A DNA stretch of 64,000 nucleotides. Source: [Empedobacter] haloabium (GTDB lineage: Bacteria > Pseudomonadota > Gammaproteobacteria > Burkholderiales > Burkholderiaceae_D). Each line of letters opens with the position of its first letter. Position 1 is the first letter of the stretch. The position numbers and the translations under genes were made by a program. This document shows, one piece after another, positions 1 to 8,629 of this stretch. Location: assembly GCA_008011715.2 (NCBI GenBank), contig CP136508.1, positions 1,922,001 to 1,986,000 of the forward strand, written 5' to 3'. The notes under the pieces were generated by a model that ran no database searches, was not told the DNA's origin, and worked only from the letters and a program-made list of their open reading frames with translations.

Positions 1-375
1 GCCGGCCAGCAGGTGGGCGCGGCGGCGGCGGATGTGGTGCTGGTCCTCGGCGATATTGGCCAGGTGCGAGAAGTAGGAGAACGCGCGCACGACGGTGATC
101 GTCTGCTCGCGCGTCAGGATCTTCAGCATGCCGTCCAGTTCCTTGGCGGCGCCCGCGTCGGCCTCGCGGCGGAAGCGCACGGCGGTCTGGCGGATCGTCT
201 CGACCACGGCGAACACTTCCTCGCCTTCCTGTTCGCGCAGCACGTCGCCCAGCAGGCGGCCCAGCAGGCGGATGTCTTCCTTCAGCGGCGCGTCCTTGTC
301 GTCGGCCGGGGTGTTGCTTTGCTCGATCGTCGGTTCGCGGAGTTGTTCGTCTGTCGCACTAGCAAAATTTACCAT
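1..375 (-). CDS. ppc: Phosphoenolpyruvate carboxylase, N-terminal 125 residues (gene runs off the window)
   Basis: PEP carboxylase makes oxaloacetate from PEP and bicarbonate in the cytoplasm to refill the TCA cycle. Only the first 125 codons are present. The start ATG at 375 opens a short polar tail, followed by the family's N-terminal helical block ([15 protein letters not shown], then VRFRRE) and the motif [11 protein letters not shown] near residue 108, which is characteristic of bacterial PEPC. The catalytic core lies outside the window. The gene is divergent from hemC with a spacer of about 190 bp. The ppc/hemC divergent pair is a common arrangement in Oxalobacteraceae. Identity is firm despite the truncation. 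Confidence 0.93.
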   Translation of the reverse strand, partial: MVNFASATDEQLREPTIEQSNTPADDKDAPLKEDIRLLGRLLGDVLREQEGEEVFAVVETIRQTAVRFRREADAGAAKELDGMLKILTREQTITVVRAFSYFSHLANIAEDQHHIRRRRAHLLAG

Positions 376-536
376 AGTTGTTTCAGCAAGGATGATGGAT
401 GTCGGTGCAAAGGCTTTTGGCCCACGGTCTGCGGGAGAGCGCATGCTAAAATTTGTGGTCTTGAAGCATGCGCGGGTAACTGGCAAACGCCGGTCAGCGT
501 CGGCAACAGCGAAACTCGGTTTAAATCGGTTGAAAG

Positions 537-560
537 CTCAGTTGGAAACTCAGTTGGAAA
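537..560 (+). repeat. Two tandem copies of a 12-bp unit in the hemC leader
   Basis: CTCAGTTGGAAA occurs twice back to back (537-548 and 549-560), immediately upstream of the proposed hemC start at 569. The second copy supplies the GGAAAG that probably serves as ribosome-binding site. Slippage in this unit could change the leader. Confidence 0.7.
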
Positions 561-568
561 GTCCTGTC

Positions 569-1555
569 TTGAATACATCGGAAAACGCAGTGCAAACCCC
601 TTCCAGACTGGTGATCGCCTCGCGCGAAAGCCGGCTGGCCATGTGGCAGGCCGAACATGTCCGCGCGCGCTTGCAAATATTATATCCGCACTGCGCCGTC
701 GAGATTCTCGGCATGACGACGCGGGGCGACCAGATCCTCGACCGCAGCCTGTCCAAGGTCGGCGGCAAGGGCCTGTTCGTCAAGGAGCTGGAAGTGGCGA
801 TGGCGGACGGCCGCGCCGACCTGGCCGTGCATTCGCTGAAAGACGTGCCGATGGACCTGCCCGAGGGCTTCGCGCTGGCCGCCGTGCTGGAGCGCGAGGA
901 CCCGCGCGACGCTTTTGTGTCGAACGACTACGCCACGCTCGATGCGCTGCCGGCCGGCGCCGTCGTCGGCACCAGCAGCCTGCGCCGCCAGTCGCTGCTC
1001 GCCGCGCGTTATCCGCACCTGGTCGTCAAGCCGCTGCGCGGCAACCTCGATACCCGCCTGGGCAAGCTCGATCGGGGCGACTACGCGGCCATCATCCTGG
1101 CCGCCGCCGGCCTGAAACGCCTGGGCCTGGAGCAGCGCATCCGCGCGCTGCTGGAGCCGGCCGTCAGCCTGCCGGCCGCGGGGCAGGGCGCGATGGCGAT
1201 CGAGATCGCCCATACCGACACGCCGCGCGCCGACGGGGTCGACCTGCTGGCGCTGCTGGCGCCCCTGAACGACGTGGTGACCAGCCAGGCCGTCACGGCC
1301 GAGCGGCGCGTGTCGAAGGTATTCGGCGGCAGCTGCCAGGTGCCGCTGGCCGCGTACGCCACGATCGCCGACGGCACGATGCACCTGCGCGCGATGGTCG
1401 CCACGCCGGACGGCCGGCGCGTCGCCAGCGCCGAGGTGCACGGTCCCGCCGTCGATGCCAGCCAGCTGGGCGACCAGGTCGCCGACAAGCTGCGCGAGCA
1501 GGACGCGCTGGCCATCCTCGCCGAGGCGAAAGCGGCCGCCGACGGCGCCGCCTGA
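569..1555 (+). CDS. hemC: Hydroxymethylbilane synthase (porphobilinogen deaminase)
   Basis: Condenses four porphobilinogen molecules to hydroxymethylbilane in the heme pathway, in the cytoplasm. The body starts with [18 protein letters not shown], followed by [31 protein letters not shown] and [11 protein letters not shown]. The cofactor-attachment region is [11 protein letters not shown], whose Cys carries dipyrromethane. No ATG lies near the conserved start. TTG at 569, preceded by GGAAAG at seven bases, gives 328 residues; GTG at 590 is the alternative (321 residues). The frame is open far upstream, but that part is not conserved. The gene ends two bases before hemD's ATG, so the two are probably co-translated. 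Confidence 0.95.
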   Translation: MNTSENAVQTPSRLVIASRESRLAMWQAEHVRARLQILYPHCAVEILGMTTRGDQILDRSLSKVGGKGLFVKELEVAMADGRADLAVHSLKDVPMDLPEGFALAAVLEREDPRDAFVSNDYATLDALPAGAVVGTSSLRRQSLLAARYPHLVVKPLRGNLDTRLGKLDRGDYAAIILAAAGLKRLGLEQRIRALLEPAVSLPAAGQGAMAIEIAHTDTPRADGVDLLALLAPLNDVVTSQAVTAERRVSKVFGGSCQVPLAAYATIADGTMHLRAMVATPDGRRVASAEVHGPAVDASQLGDQVADKLREQDALAILAEAKAAADGAA

Positions 1556-1557
1556 GG

Positions 1558-2328
1558 ATGCCGGGCGCCGTCGTCATCACCCGTCCGCTGGCGCAGGCGT
1601 TGCCGCTGGCCGAGCAGGTGCGTGCCATCGGCCGCACCGTCGAGGTGCTGCCGCTGCTGGAGATCGCGCCGCTGGCCGACCAGTCGGCGCTGGCCGCCAC
1701 GCTGGCGCGGCTGCACGAATTCGCGCTGGTGGCCTTTGTCTCGCCCAACGCCATCGATGCCGCCTTTGCGCACATCGACGCTTGGCCGCCCGGCGTGACG
1801 CTGGCCGTGCTGGGGGAGGGCAGCCGCGCCGCGCTGGCGGCGCATGGCATCGCGCCAGACAGCGTGAACATCGTCAGCCCGGCCGACGCCGCCCACAGCG
1901 ATTCCGAGCACCTGCTGCAAACGCTCGACCTGGCCGCGCTGCGTGGCCGCCGCGTGCTGATCGTGCGCGGCGAGTCCGGCCGCGAGCTGATGGCCGACGG
2001 CCTGCGCGCGGCCGGCGCCGACGTCACCACCATCGCGGCCTACCGCCGCGGCGTGCCGGCCTTGACGCCGCTGCTGGCCGAACGGCTGGCGCGCCTGCTG
2101 GCGGTGCGCAACGACTGGGTCGTCACCAGTTCGGAGGCGCTGCGCGGCCTGCTGCAGCTGCTGGCCGCGGTGCCGGGCGTTGATCTTGTGGCAAAGATGC
2201 AACAACAGCAACTGATCGTGCCGCATGCCAGGATCGCCGCGACCGCGCGGGAACTGGGCCTACTCCACGTAACGCTGACAGGATCCGGCGACGAGCGTCT
2301 GCTCGCCGCGTTACAATCTACGCCATGA
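1558..2328 (+). CDS. hemD: Uroporphyrinogen-III synthase
   Basis: Cyclises hydroxymethylbilane with inversion of ring D to give uroporphyrinogen III. The 256-residue protein opens with VVITRPLAQALPLAEQV and shows the loosely conserved HemD pattern: FVSPNAIDAAF around residue 62, a central GRRVLIVRGESGRELM, AAYRRG, and VVTSSEAL near the C terminus. Sequence conservation in this family is low, so position behind hemC is part of the evidence. The stop overlaps the hemX start by four bases (ATGA), which indicates translational coupling. Confidence 0.93.
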   Translation: MPGAVVITRPLAQALPLAEQVRAIGRTVEVLPLLEIAPLADQSALAATLARLHEFALVAFVSPNAIDAAFAHIDAWPPGVTLAVLGEGSRAALAAHGIAPDSVNIVSPADAAHSDSEHLLQTLDLAALRGRRVLIVRGESGRELMADGLRAAGADVTTIAAYRRGVPALTPLLAERLARLLAVRNDWVVTSSEALRGLLQLLAAVPGVDLVAKMQQQQLIVPHARIAATARELGLLHVTLTGSGDERLLAALQSTP

Positions 2329-3503
2329 ACGAATTACCTACTGTTTCCCATCCCGCCGACCCGGGCGCCCCGGCCAGCGGCGCCGCGAGTCCACCAGTTG
2401 CGCCGCCCGTCGCGCCACCCGTCAGTCCACCGCCGCCGGCGGCCGGCACCCCGCTGGGCACCGTGCTGAAGCGGCCGTTGACGATCGCCGTCATCACGCT
2501 GGCCGTGCTGCTGGCCGCGCAGTCGATCAGCACCAACCGGCAGATCCGCCACCTGCGCGAGGAAATGGCGCGCCGCCTGCAGACGAGCGACGCGACGACT
2601 ACCCAGGCGTCCCAGCTGGTGCGCGCCACGCAGGACGCGACCCGCGAGCTGCAGGTCAAGGTCGGCGTGCTGGAAGGGCGTCAGCAGGAAGCCCAGGCGC
2701 AGCAGCTGGCGCTGGAACAGCTGTACAACGACATGTCGAAGAACCGCGACGAGTGGGCGCTGGCCGAGATCGAGCAGGTGCTGTCCACGGCCAGCCAGCA
2801 ACTGCAGCTGGCCGGTAACGTGCCGGGCGCGCTGATCGCGCTGCAGAACGCGGATCGCAGCCTGTCCCGTTCCGACAAGCCGCAGTTCATCACCATCCGC
2901 CGGGCGATCGCGCGCGACACGGAAAAGCTGAAGGCCTTGCCGTCGGTCGATTCGGTCGGCCTGGCCGTGCGGCTGGATAACGTGATCGCCCAGGTGGACG
3001 CGCTGCCGATGCTGGCCGACGCGACGCCGACCCTGCCGGCCGCGCCGGCGCGCAAGGCCGCGGCGCGACGCAAGGGCGCGCCCGAGCCGGCGCCGGCGCC
3101 AGCCGAACCGGCCGCCGACACCTGGCTGGGCCGCGTGGAGGGCGCGTGGAGCAGCTGGACGGGCGAGATGTGGACGGACGTGCGGCAGCTGCTGCGCGTG
3201 CGCACGGTGGAGCATCCGGAAGCGATGATGCTGGCGCCGGAACACGCCTATTTCCTGCGCGAGAACCTGAAGCTGCGCCTGCTGAACGCGCGCATGGCGC
3301 TGTTGTCGCGCAACGAGGCCGCGTTCCGCGCCGACCTGTTGGCCGCGCAGGAGCAGCTGGTGCGCTACTTCGACACGCGCGCGTCGCAGACGCAGCGGGT
3401 GCAGGCGCTGCTGCGCCAGGTCCAGGGCAGCAACCTCGCCATCGAGATGCCGACCCTGGCGGACAGCCTGAACGCCGTGCGCAACTACAAAGCGAAGCCC
3501 TGA
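2325..3503 (+). CDS. hemX: HemX-like membrane protein (uroporphyrinogen-III C-methyltransferase family annotation)
   Basis: A 392-residue protein with a Pro/Ala-rich cytoplasmic N terminus (about 1-45), one transmembrane helix (about 48-66, PLTIAVITLAVLLAAQS) and a long periplasmic helical region with coiled-coil character. An Ala/Pro-rich spacer lies around 240-265. Proteins of this type always follow hemCD in beta- and gammaproteobacteria. They are often labelled methyltransferases, but this sequence lacks SAM-binding motifs, so the role is more likely structural or regulatory in heme synthesis. A TACAAT at 2312-2317 could provide an internal promoter. Confidence 0.85.
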   Translation: MNELPTVSHPADPGAPASGAASPPVAPPVAPPVSPPPPAAGTPLGTVLKRPLTIAVITLAVLLAAQSISTNRQIRHLREEMARRLQTSDATTTQASQLVRATQDATRELQVKVGVLEGRQQEAQAQQLALEQLYNDMSKNRDEWALAEIEQVLSTASQQLQLAGNVPGALIALQNADRSLSRSDKPQFITIRRAIARDTEKLKALPSVDSVGLAVRLDNVIAQVDALPMLADATPTLPAAPARKAAARRKGAPEPAPAPAEPAADTWLGRVEGAWSSWTGEMWTDVRQLLRVRTVEHPEAMMLAPEHAYFLRENLKLRLLNARMALLSRNEAAFRADLLAAQEQLVRYFDTRASQTQRVQALLRQVQGSNLAIEMPTLADSLNAVRNYKAKP

Positions 3504-3506
3504 TCC

Positions 3507-4703
3507 ATGCGTCTATTCCTCTGGTTACTCGCACTGATGGCGGCGGCGATCGGCATCGCCGTGACGGCCCGCTTCAATCCCGGCAACGTGGTCCTGTTCT
3601 ATCCGCCGTACCGGATCGACCTGTCGCTGAACTTCTTTGTCGTGCTGATGGTGGCGCTGTTCGTGCTGCTGTATGCGGTGACGCGCGCCGTGCGCGCCAC
3701 GATGCGGATGCCGGCGCGGGTGGCGGAATACCGCCAGCGCAAGCGTGAGCGCGACGGCAACAAGGGCCTGCGCGACGCCTTGAAGGCACTGTTCGAAGGC
3801 CGCTTCGGCCATGCCGAGAAGGCCGCGCTGCGCGCTGCCGAGCTGCCGGAAAACGCCGGCGTGGCCGCGCTGATCGGCGCCCGCGCCGCCCACCGCATGC
3901 GCCAGCACGCCCGCCGCGACCAGTGGGTCGCCCGCATCGCCGACGACCCGGCCATGAAGACGGCGCGCCTGATGACGATGACGGAGCTGCTGGTCGACGA
4001 CCACCAGCCGGAAGCGGCGCTGGCCGCGGTGCGCGAACTGAACGCCAGCGGCACGCGCCACATCCACGCGCTGCAATGGTCGCTGAAGGCCGAGCAGCAA
4101 GCCAAGAACTGGCCGGAGGTACTGCGCCTGGTGCGCTCGCTGGACAAGCACAAGGCGCTGCACCCGGCGCTGTCGGCGCGACTGCGCGAGCTGGCCTACA
4201 ACGACCTGCTGTCGGACAAGGCACATGATGCGGAGTCGCTGATGCGGGTATGGTCGACGATCCCGTCGAACGATCGCGTCAAGCCCGTCGTGGCCTGCCG
4301 CGCGGCGACGGCGCTGAACGCGCGCGGCCTGCACGACGAGGCGCGCCTGGTGGCCGAGGAATCGCTGCAGGCCAACTGGGACGAGCGCGTCATCCGCGCC
4401 TACCGCGACGCGGCGGCGCCGGCCGGTTCCGGCGCGCTGCTGGCCCAGATCGAACACTGCGAGGCGTGGCTGCTGGAGCGCCCCAACGACGCCGAGCTGG
4501 CGCTGACCTTGGGATCGCTGTGCCTGAAGCAGAAGCTGTGGGGCAAGGCGCAGCGTTACCTGGAGCAGGCGCTGTCGGACGCGACCGATCCGCCGATGGT
4601 GCGCGAGGCGCACCTGAAACTGGCCCAGCTGCACGAGGCGCTGCAGCAGCCGGAGGCGGCCGCGAACCACTATCGGCAGTGCGCGCTGGCGACGATACTT
4701 TGA
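3507..4703 (+). CDS. hemY: HemY-like TPR membrane protein of the heme operon
   Basis: A 398-residue inner-membrane protein. Two hydrophobic segments lie at the N terminus (about 1-20 and 36-58, with the motif FNPGNVVLFYPPYRIDLS between them). They are followed by a positively charged linker and a long helical tail with TPR-like repeats, such as AELALTLGSLCLKQKLWGKA near residue 333. This is the proteobacterial HemY of the hemCDXY operon, not the Bacillus protoporphyrinogen oxidase of the same name. Its biochemical role is not settled. It starts three bases after hemX and is the last gene before a strong terminator. Confidence 0.88.
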   Translation: MRLFLWLLALMAAAIGIAVTARFNPGNVVLFYPPYRIDLSLNFFVVLMVALFVLLYAVTRAVRATMRMPARVAEYRQRKRERDGNKGLRDALKALFEGRFGHAEKAALRAAELPENAGVAALIGARAAHRMRQHARRDQWVARIADDPAMKTARLMTMTELLVDDHQPEAALAAVRELNASGTRHIHALQWSLKAEQQAKNWPEVLRLVRSLDKHKALHPALSARLRELAYNDLLSDKAHDAESLMRVWSTIPSNDRVKPVVACRAATALNARGLHDEARLVAEESLQANWDERVIRAYRDAAAPAGSGALLAQIEHCEAWLLERPNDAELALTLGSLCLKQKLWGKAQRYLEQALSDATDPPMVREAHLKLAQLHEALQQPEAAANHYRQCALATIL

Positions 4704-4716
4704 TTGCGTTGAACTT

Positions 4717-4743
4717 GGGGCCCGCTTTGCGGGCCTTTTTTTT
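4717..4743 (+). terminator. Rho-independent terminator of the hem operon
   Basis: Perfect 7-bp stem GGCCCGC / GCGGGCC (4717-4723 and 4727-4733) with a TTT loop, followed directly by a run of about ten T residues. It lies 14 bases after the hemY stop. Confidence 0.92.
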
Positions 4744-4765
4744 CGCCGATGCGAAGATGACCCAT

Positions 4766-4818
4766 GGGGACAGGCACCTGTTTGCAGGTCTGCGACCTGC
4801 AAACAGGTGCCTGTCCCC
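4766..4818. repeat. 53-base perfect palindrome (GGGGACAGGCACC family)
   Basis: Arms 4766-4790 and 4794-4818 are perfect 25-base reverse complements around a TGC loop. The arm begins GGGGACAGGCACC. It lies between the hem terminator and the ppa promoter, and upstream of the -10 at 4844. Its structure matches dispersed REP-like palindromes, and related GGGG-TC-CCCC elements occur elsewhere in this window. It has no T-run of its own. Confidence 0.85.
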
Positions 4819-4843
4819 GGTGCCTCAAATGGCACGGGGAGGC

Positions 4844-4849
4844 TATAAT
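4844..4849 (+). promoter_or_regulatory. Probable -10 hexamer of the ppa promoter
   Basis: TATAAT in GGCTATAATTGCG, 56 bases ahead of the ppa ATG. No good -35 is visible at the usual spacing. The palindrome ends 25 bases upstream. Confidence 0.6.
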
Positions 4850-4904
4850 TGCGCGGTTTGCACGATAGTGTTTGTACAACTGAACTGAATCACTGAGGAA
4901 AACC

Positions 4905-5441
4905 ATGAGCCTGAACAAAGTGTCCGCCGGCCGCGACGTGCCGAACGATTTCAACGTCATCATCGAAATCCCGATGAACGCCGATCCGATCAAGTACGAA
5001 GTGGACAAGGAATCCGGCGCGATCTTCGTCGACCGTTTCATGGGCACCGCGATGCACTACCCGTGCAACTACGGCTACGTGCCGAACACGCTGTCGGCCG
5101 ACGGCGACCCGGTCGACGTGCTGGTGATCACGCCGTTCCCGCTGATCCCGGGCGTGGTCGTGCGCTGCCGCGCCATCGGCGTGCTGAAGATGACGGACGA
5201 AGCCGGCCAGGATGCCAAAGTGCTGGCGGTACCGGTCGACAAGGTCCTGCCGATCTACAAGCACTGGCAGAAGCCGGAAGACCTGCAGGACCTGCGCCTG
5301 CAGCAGATCCAGCACTTCTTCGAGCACTACAAGGACCTGGAGCCGGGCAAGTGGGTCAAGGTCGACGGCTGGGAAGGCCCGGAAGCGGCCAAGCAGGAAA
5401 TCCTGGACGGCGTTGCCGCCTACGGCAAGCAGGGCGCCTGA
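4905..5441 (+). CDS. ppa: Inorganic pyrophosphatase (family I, soluble)
   Basis: Hydrolyses pyrophosphate to two phosphates in the cytoplasm and so pulls biosynthetic reactions forward. The 178-residue length is typical of bacterial family I hexameric enzymes. The metal-binding signature DGDPVDVLV lies near residue 66. The flanking ATP-free active-site segments [36 protein letters not shown] and the C-terminal [20 protein letters not shown] are all intact. The start ATG has GAGGAAAA at good spacing. It is a stand-alone gene with its own promoter and terminator. Confidence 0.98.
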   Translation: MSLNKVSAGRDVPNDFNVIIEIPMNADPIKYEVDKESGAIFVDRFMGTAMHYPCNYGYVPNTLSADGDPVDVLVITPFPLIPGVVVRCRAIGVLKMTDEAGQDAKVLAVPVDKVLPIYKHWQKPEDLQDLRLQQIQHFFEHYKDLEPGKWVKVDGWEGPEAAKQEILDGVAAYGKQGA

Positions 5442-5473
5442 GCCCGGGCAATGAGTACCGCCCTACGGGTATG

Positions 5474-5500
5474 AAGCGGCCGGTTGGCCGCTTTTTTTTT
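5474..5500 (+). terminator. Rho-independent terminator after ppa
   Basis: AAGCGGCC / GGCCGCTT stem (5474-5481 and 5486-5493, the last two bases within the T-run) with a GGTT loop and nine T residues. It ends the ppa transcript. Confidence 0.92.
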
Positions 5501-5559
5501 AGGGGTAGCCGACGTCTATTGGCGGCTGTCCGCAATTGCTCAATTGTTTGCGGTATGCG

Positions 5560-6039
5560 TCAGCAGGACCGTACCAGCATACTGCGCAATCTTCTGATCA
5601 CCAGTTGCGGACCGGTACATACAAGCGCTCCGCTACGCACGACAATCGTGACATCACTATCACCCCAGCGCAACAAGGCGGGTAGTTTCTGTCCAAACCG
5701 TTTTTCCTGGCCCACCGGCTTTTGCTCGATATATAGGCAGTCGGTCAAAATCCTTTCGATTTCAGCCTTTTCCGACGTCGCGGGCCCACGAATCGAAAAC
5801 TGCGCCTTGGTAGCGAACAGCAGCGACCACGTTCCTCCAAGTAGTCCACAAGCTATTGTTTCAGGAATTAGCCGGGGATCGCCGAGGAGCCATATGACCA
5901 GTGCCACAAGGCTCAATGATGCACCCATTACTCCGGCCCATGAAAAGAGCTGGCTCCACGACTGGAACAAGATGAGATACCGCCACACAGGGTCGGGCAG
6001 GACAACACGTGATATCCGTTGGGAAGCAGCGCTTTTCAT
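5560..6039 (-). CDS. Two-TM hypothetical membrane protein; candidate bacteriocin-immunity or accessory protein
   Basis: I do not recognise the family. The start at 6039 is chosen because GGAGGGG lies four bases upstream on the minus strand; this gives 159 residues. A short basic N terminus is followed by two hydrophobic helices (about 27-52 and 59-77) and a cytoplasmic domain of about 80 residues (FSIRGPATSEKAEIERI, then LLRWGDSDVTIVVRSG). It lies 53 bases downstream of the broken bacteriocin-like gene on the same strand, so they may have shared a transcript. Small two-TM proteins beside class II bacteriocins are often immunity proteins; that role here is inference from position only. GC is lower than in the flanking core genes. 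Confidence 0.55.
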   Translation of the reverse strand: MKSAASQRISRVVLPDPVWRYLILFQSWSQLFSWAGVMGASLSLVALVIWLLGDPRLIPETIACGLLGGTWSLLFATKAQFSIRGPATSEKAEIERILTDCLYIEQKPVGQEKRFGQKLPALLRWGDSDVTIVVRSGALVCTGPQLVIRRLRSMLVRSC

Positions 6040-6092
6040 TTTCCCCTCCAAAAAATAAGGACAGCAGGTGCGGGGCACCTGTTCGCGTGCGA

Positions 6093-6322
6093 TTAGTCTG
6101 AGGGGTGCTTGCTATTCCAATAATAACAAACGGCTGTGGTGATCATGGCGCCTGCAATGGCTCCTAGTGGGCCAGCAGCCGAGCCGAAGGTGGCTCCCAG
6201 GCGGGCCGCCGCCAAGTAAGAACCAATTTGCGCCCCACCAGTTATGGTGGCGGCATTACGATAGTCCTGGTCGCGCCACCGCCAGAAACATATTCAATCT
6301 CATCATTGTTCAGGATGTGCAT
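6093..6322 (-). pseudogene. Double-glycine-leader bacteriocin-like precursor, broken by a -1 frameshift
   Basis: From ATG at 6322 (RBS GAGG) the reading is MHILNNDEIEYVSGG, a typical double-glycine leader with Gly14-Gly15 as cleavage site. The frame then hits a stop at 6242-6244 after only 26 residues. In the -1 frame the sequence continues as a Gly/Ala-rich, glycine-zipper-like hydrophobic peptide (ITGGAQIGSYLAA, then GSAAGPLGAIAGAM) and ends CYYWNSKHPSD at a TAA (6093-6095). Restoring one base between 6245 and 6277 would yield a 76-residue class II bacteriocin-like precursor. The neighbouring exporter remnant supports the assignment. Either a genuine inactivating deletion or a sequencing error would explain the break. 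Confidence 0.7.
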
Positions 6323-6461
6323 GTTTTCCTCTTCTAGAAATTATCACGTAAGGGAACTGATCGCTGGTGACACGTCAACTTGTATGTCGTTAGGTTCAAA
6401 TTGCGTGTGAGAAGTATATTGCCTGAATAAAAATATAAAACAATGATGAAAATCAATTTAA

Positions 6462-7373
6462 GTTGACTCGATTGGCATGTTGTTCGCTTTTATAAGCTAT
6501 AAAGATCAGTTCAGCCAGCGTATCGCATCGCTGATCGATAAATTGTTCGAGTTCCGCATGCTACGGCTACATGGCGAACGCGTTGCTGACATTCTCCTGG
6601 TCGAGCCGGAGAAGTCGACCGTGGACGGCGAGATACAGACAGAGCAGTTGGAGGCATCGTTCGAACTGCGCAATGTTAGCTTCCGCTACGCCGACGGTGA
6701 ACCCTACGTCCTGCAACGTGTAAGTCTGACGATCCCAGCAGGGCAGTGCATTGCAGTGACTGGCGGCTCAGGTTGCGGTAAGACGACGTTGGTCAAATTG
6801 CTTCTGGGCCTACTCGAGCCGACGGAGGGCGAGATATTGGTCGGAGGTATGAAGCTCAATTCGCTCGGTTTGACGAACTACCGAAACTTGCTCGGTACAG
6901 TCATGCAGGACGATTACCTGTTTGCTGGCTCCATCGCGGACAATATTTCGTTCTTCGATCCTTCGCCGAAGCAAGAGCGTATCGAGAAATGTGCGCAGAT
7001 GGCTGCAATCGATAGCGAGATAAACGCCATGCCAATGTGCTACAACACTCTGATCGGTGACATAGGGACTGGCCTCTCGGGTGGTCAGAAGCAGCGCATA
7101 TTGCTGGCCCGCGCACTCTACAAGGAGCCAAAAGCCCTTATCCTGGATGAGGCGACGAGCCATCTCGACGTCTGGAATGAGCAACTCGTGAACGCGGCAA
7201 TCGAGCACATCAACATGACCCGAATATTAGTGGCACATCGGCCGGAAACGATCGCGATGGCTCAGCGCGTTCTAGTTCTTGCCGAAGGACAGATCGTCCA
7301 GGATCTCTCGCAGGCGCAGGTTCGCGAGGCGCGGGAAGCCGCAATGCGACAGCACTTCGGGGCGGCTGCGTAA
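6462..7373 (+). pseudogene. C-terminal remnant of a peptidase-containing bacteriocin ABC exporter (CvaB/RaxB type)
   Basis: Full-length exporters of this type have about 700 residues: a C39 peptidase that cuts double-glycine leaders, six membrane helices and an ATPase domain. Here only the last helix end (GMLFAFISYKDQF) and the whole ATPase domain remain, about 300 residues. Walker A is GGSGCGKTTLVK, the signature is LSGGQKQR, Walker B is ALILDEATSHLD, and the switch His is in LVAHR. Homology extends a few codons upstream of the first ATG (6477) up to an in-frame TAA (6459-6461), which marks the truncation point. It diverges from the broken precursor gene. The ORF could still be translated, but not as a transporter. 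Confidence 0.85.
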
Positions 7374-7644
7374 GTGGGAGTCGCCGACGAGCTATATCAA
7401 CAAAGTCACAAGCTCGCACTCATCTATCCGTGTCATAAGGCGAACACGTCCTATGGGGGAACCGAAATTAGGTCGGCGAGCGGGGCGCCACGTGAGCTGA
7501 AAGGGCTTTCGCTCATCCCGGTACCACGGTTTGTTGCCTGCAACGAACAGTCGCCACCACCTGCCACCAAGATTCAAAAACCGGTAGCCGTCCCCGCTTT
7601 CCATTTTATGATATGGAAATAACAAGAAAAATGGGATAGCGGCA
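7374..7644. other. Spacer with no recognisable gene
   Basis: Between the exporter remnant and the broken lipoprotein gene. Open frames of 70-95 codons exist on both strands, but none shows a family motif or a convincing ribosome-binding site. The base composition is mixed and the stretch looks like decayed sequence. Confidence 0.5.
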
Positions 7645-8466
7645 ATGCGACGACACTTCGGGTTTCTCCTCCTCACGCTGCTGGCAGGCTGCGCGACCTA
7701 CCAGCCGCCACAACCGGCCGAGCAGCAGGCCACGCTGGCGATCGACGGCCAGGTCGGCGGCACGGCCGCCACCAGTTTGTGGTCTACGACAATGCCTGCC
7801 AGCGCCGCAACGACGCCAGTGGCTCGGTCGCCGTCACGACGCTGCTGGGTCAGCTCAAGCAGGCCTCCATCAAGTCAGGCGCGCCCCTCTACCTCGTTGC
7901 GACCACCAACGAGAGCGGGCGGGTGACGTCGGCTATAGAGGCTTCACGCTGGAGATGAACCAGTGCGCCGTCGCCGTGCGCTTCACGCCGGAACGGAACA
8001 AGCTGTACGACGTCGCGCTTGGCGCCGACCGCTGCAGCGTCGTGCTGGTCGAGCACGACACCGGGTTGCCGCCGGCGGGTGCCGAGGCGTGGGCGGTGCG
8101 CACTGGCGAGGGCAATTGCGTCGAGCCGCAGCAGCCATTGCCCTGCAGGCGCGCGCGCAGCCTGCGCTGGCGGCCGCGCACGTCCCGACTGTCGACGAAC
8201 AGGTGCCGTACCTGCCGGCGAAGGGCCAGGAACGCTTCCGCAGCTTCCTGACCAAGCCGCTGCCGCGCGCGTTCGCGATCCCGCAGAACGGCTACTCGGT
8301 CTCCGTCAGCGGCACCCATCCGGAAGACCAGCGCTATCCGGTCGATCCGGTCCAGCGCGCGCTGCAGATGTGCCGCGAGTTCGCTGGGCGCGATTGCGAA
8401 CTTTACATGGTGGACGACCGCATCGTCTTCCACCGTCCACAAGAGCAAGCCACCAACGCGCACTGA
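7645..8466 (+). pseudogene. Lipoprotein gene broken by three -1 frameshifts
   Basis: Starts MRRHFGFLLLTLLAGCATY, a clear signal peptide with lipobox LAGC. The coding signal then moves to the next lower frame near 7765 (HQFVVYDNACQRRNDASG), again near 7920 (GYRGFTLEMNQCAVAVRF) and again around 8120-8160 (VDEQVPYLPAKGQERF) until the stop at 8464-8466. Every shift has the same sense, equal to loss of one base. The repaired protein would be about 270 residues, an outer-membrane lipoprotein of unknown function. Three identical-sense indels within 400 bp fit either a long-dead gene or systematic base-skipping in the assembly. Confidence 0.7.
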
Positions 8467-8629
8467 TCGCCGAACCGCATCCTGATGCGGCCGTATTTGC
8501 TCATGCGGCCGCGCCAACTAACCATATGCGGATTTGTTCGTGGTGCGTTTCATAACCCATCCTTATGATGGCGTCTCGGATATGCGCAAAACGCATCTAA
8601 AAGGACGAGGCTGACCGAGCCTCCGCCCA

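Noticed and set aside
2325..3503. HemX as a true uroporphyrinogen-III methyltransferase
   Set aside because: No SAM-binding or CysG-like motifs; the protein is a single-TM coiled-coil type. The annotation is historical.
7374..7622. 82-codon ORF after the exporter remnant
   Set aside because: No RBS, no motif, and a competing frame on the other strand of equal length. Treated as decayed spacer.
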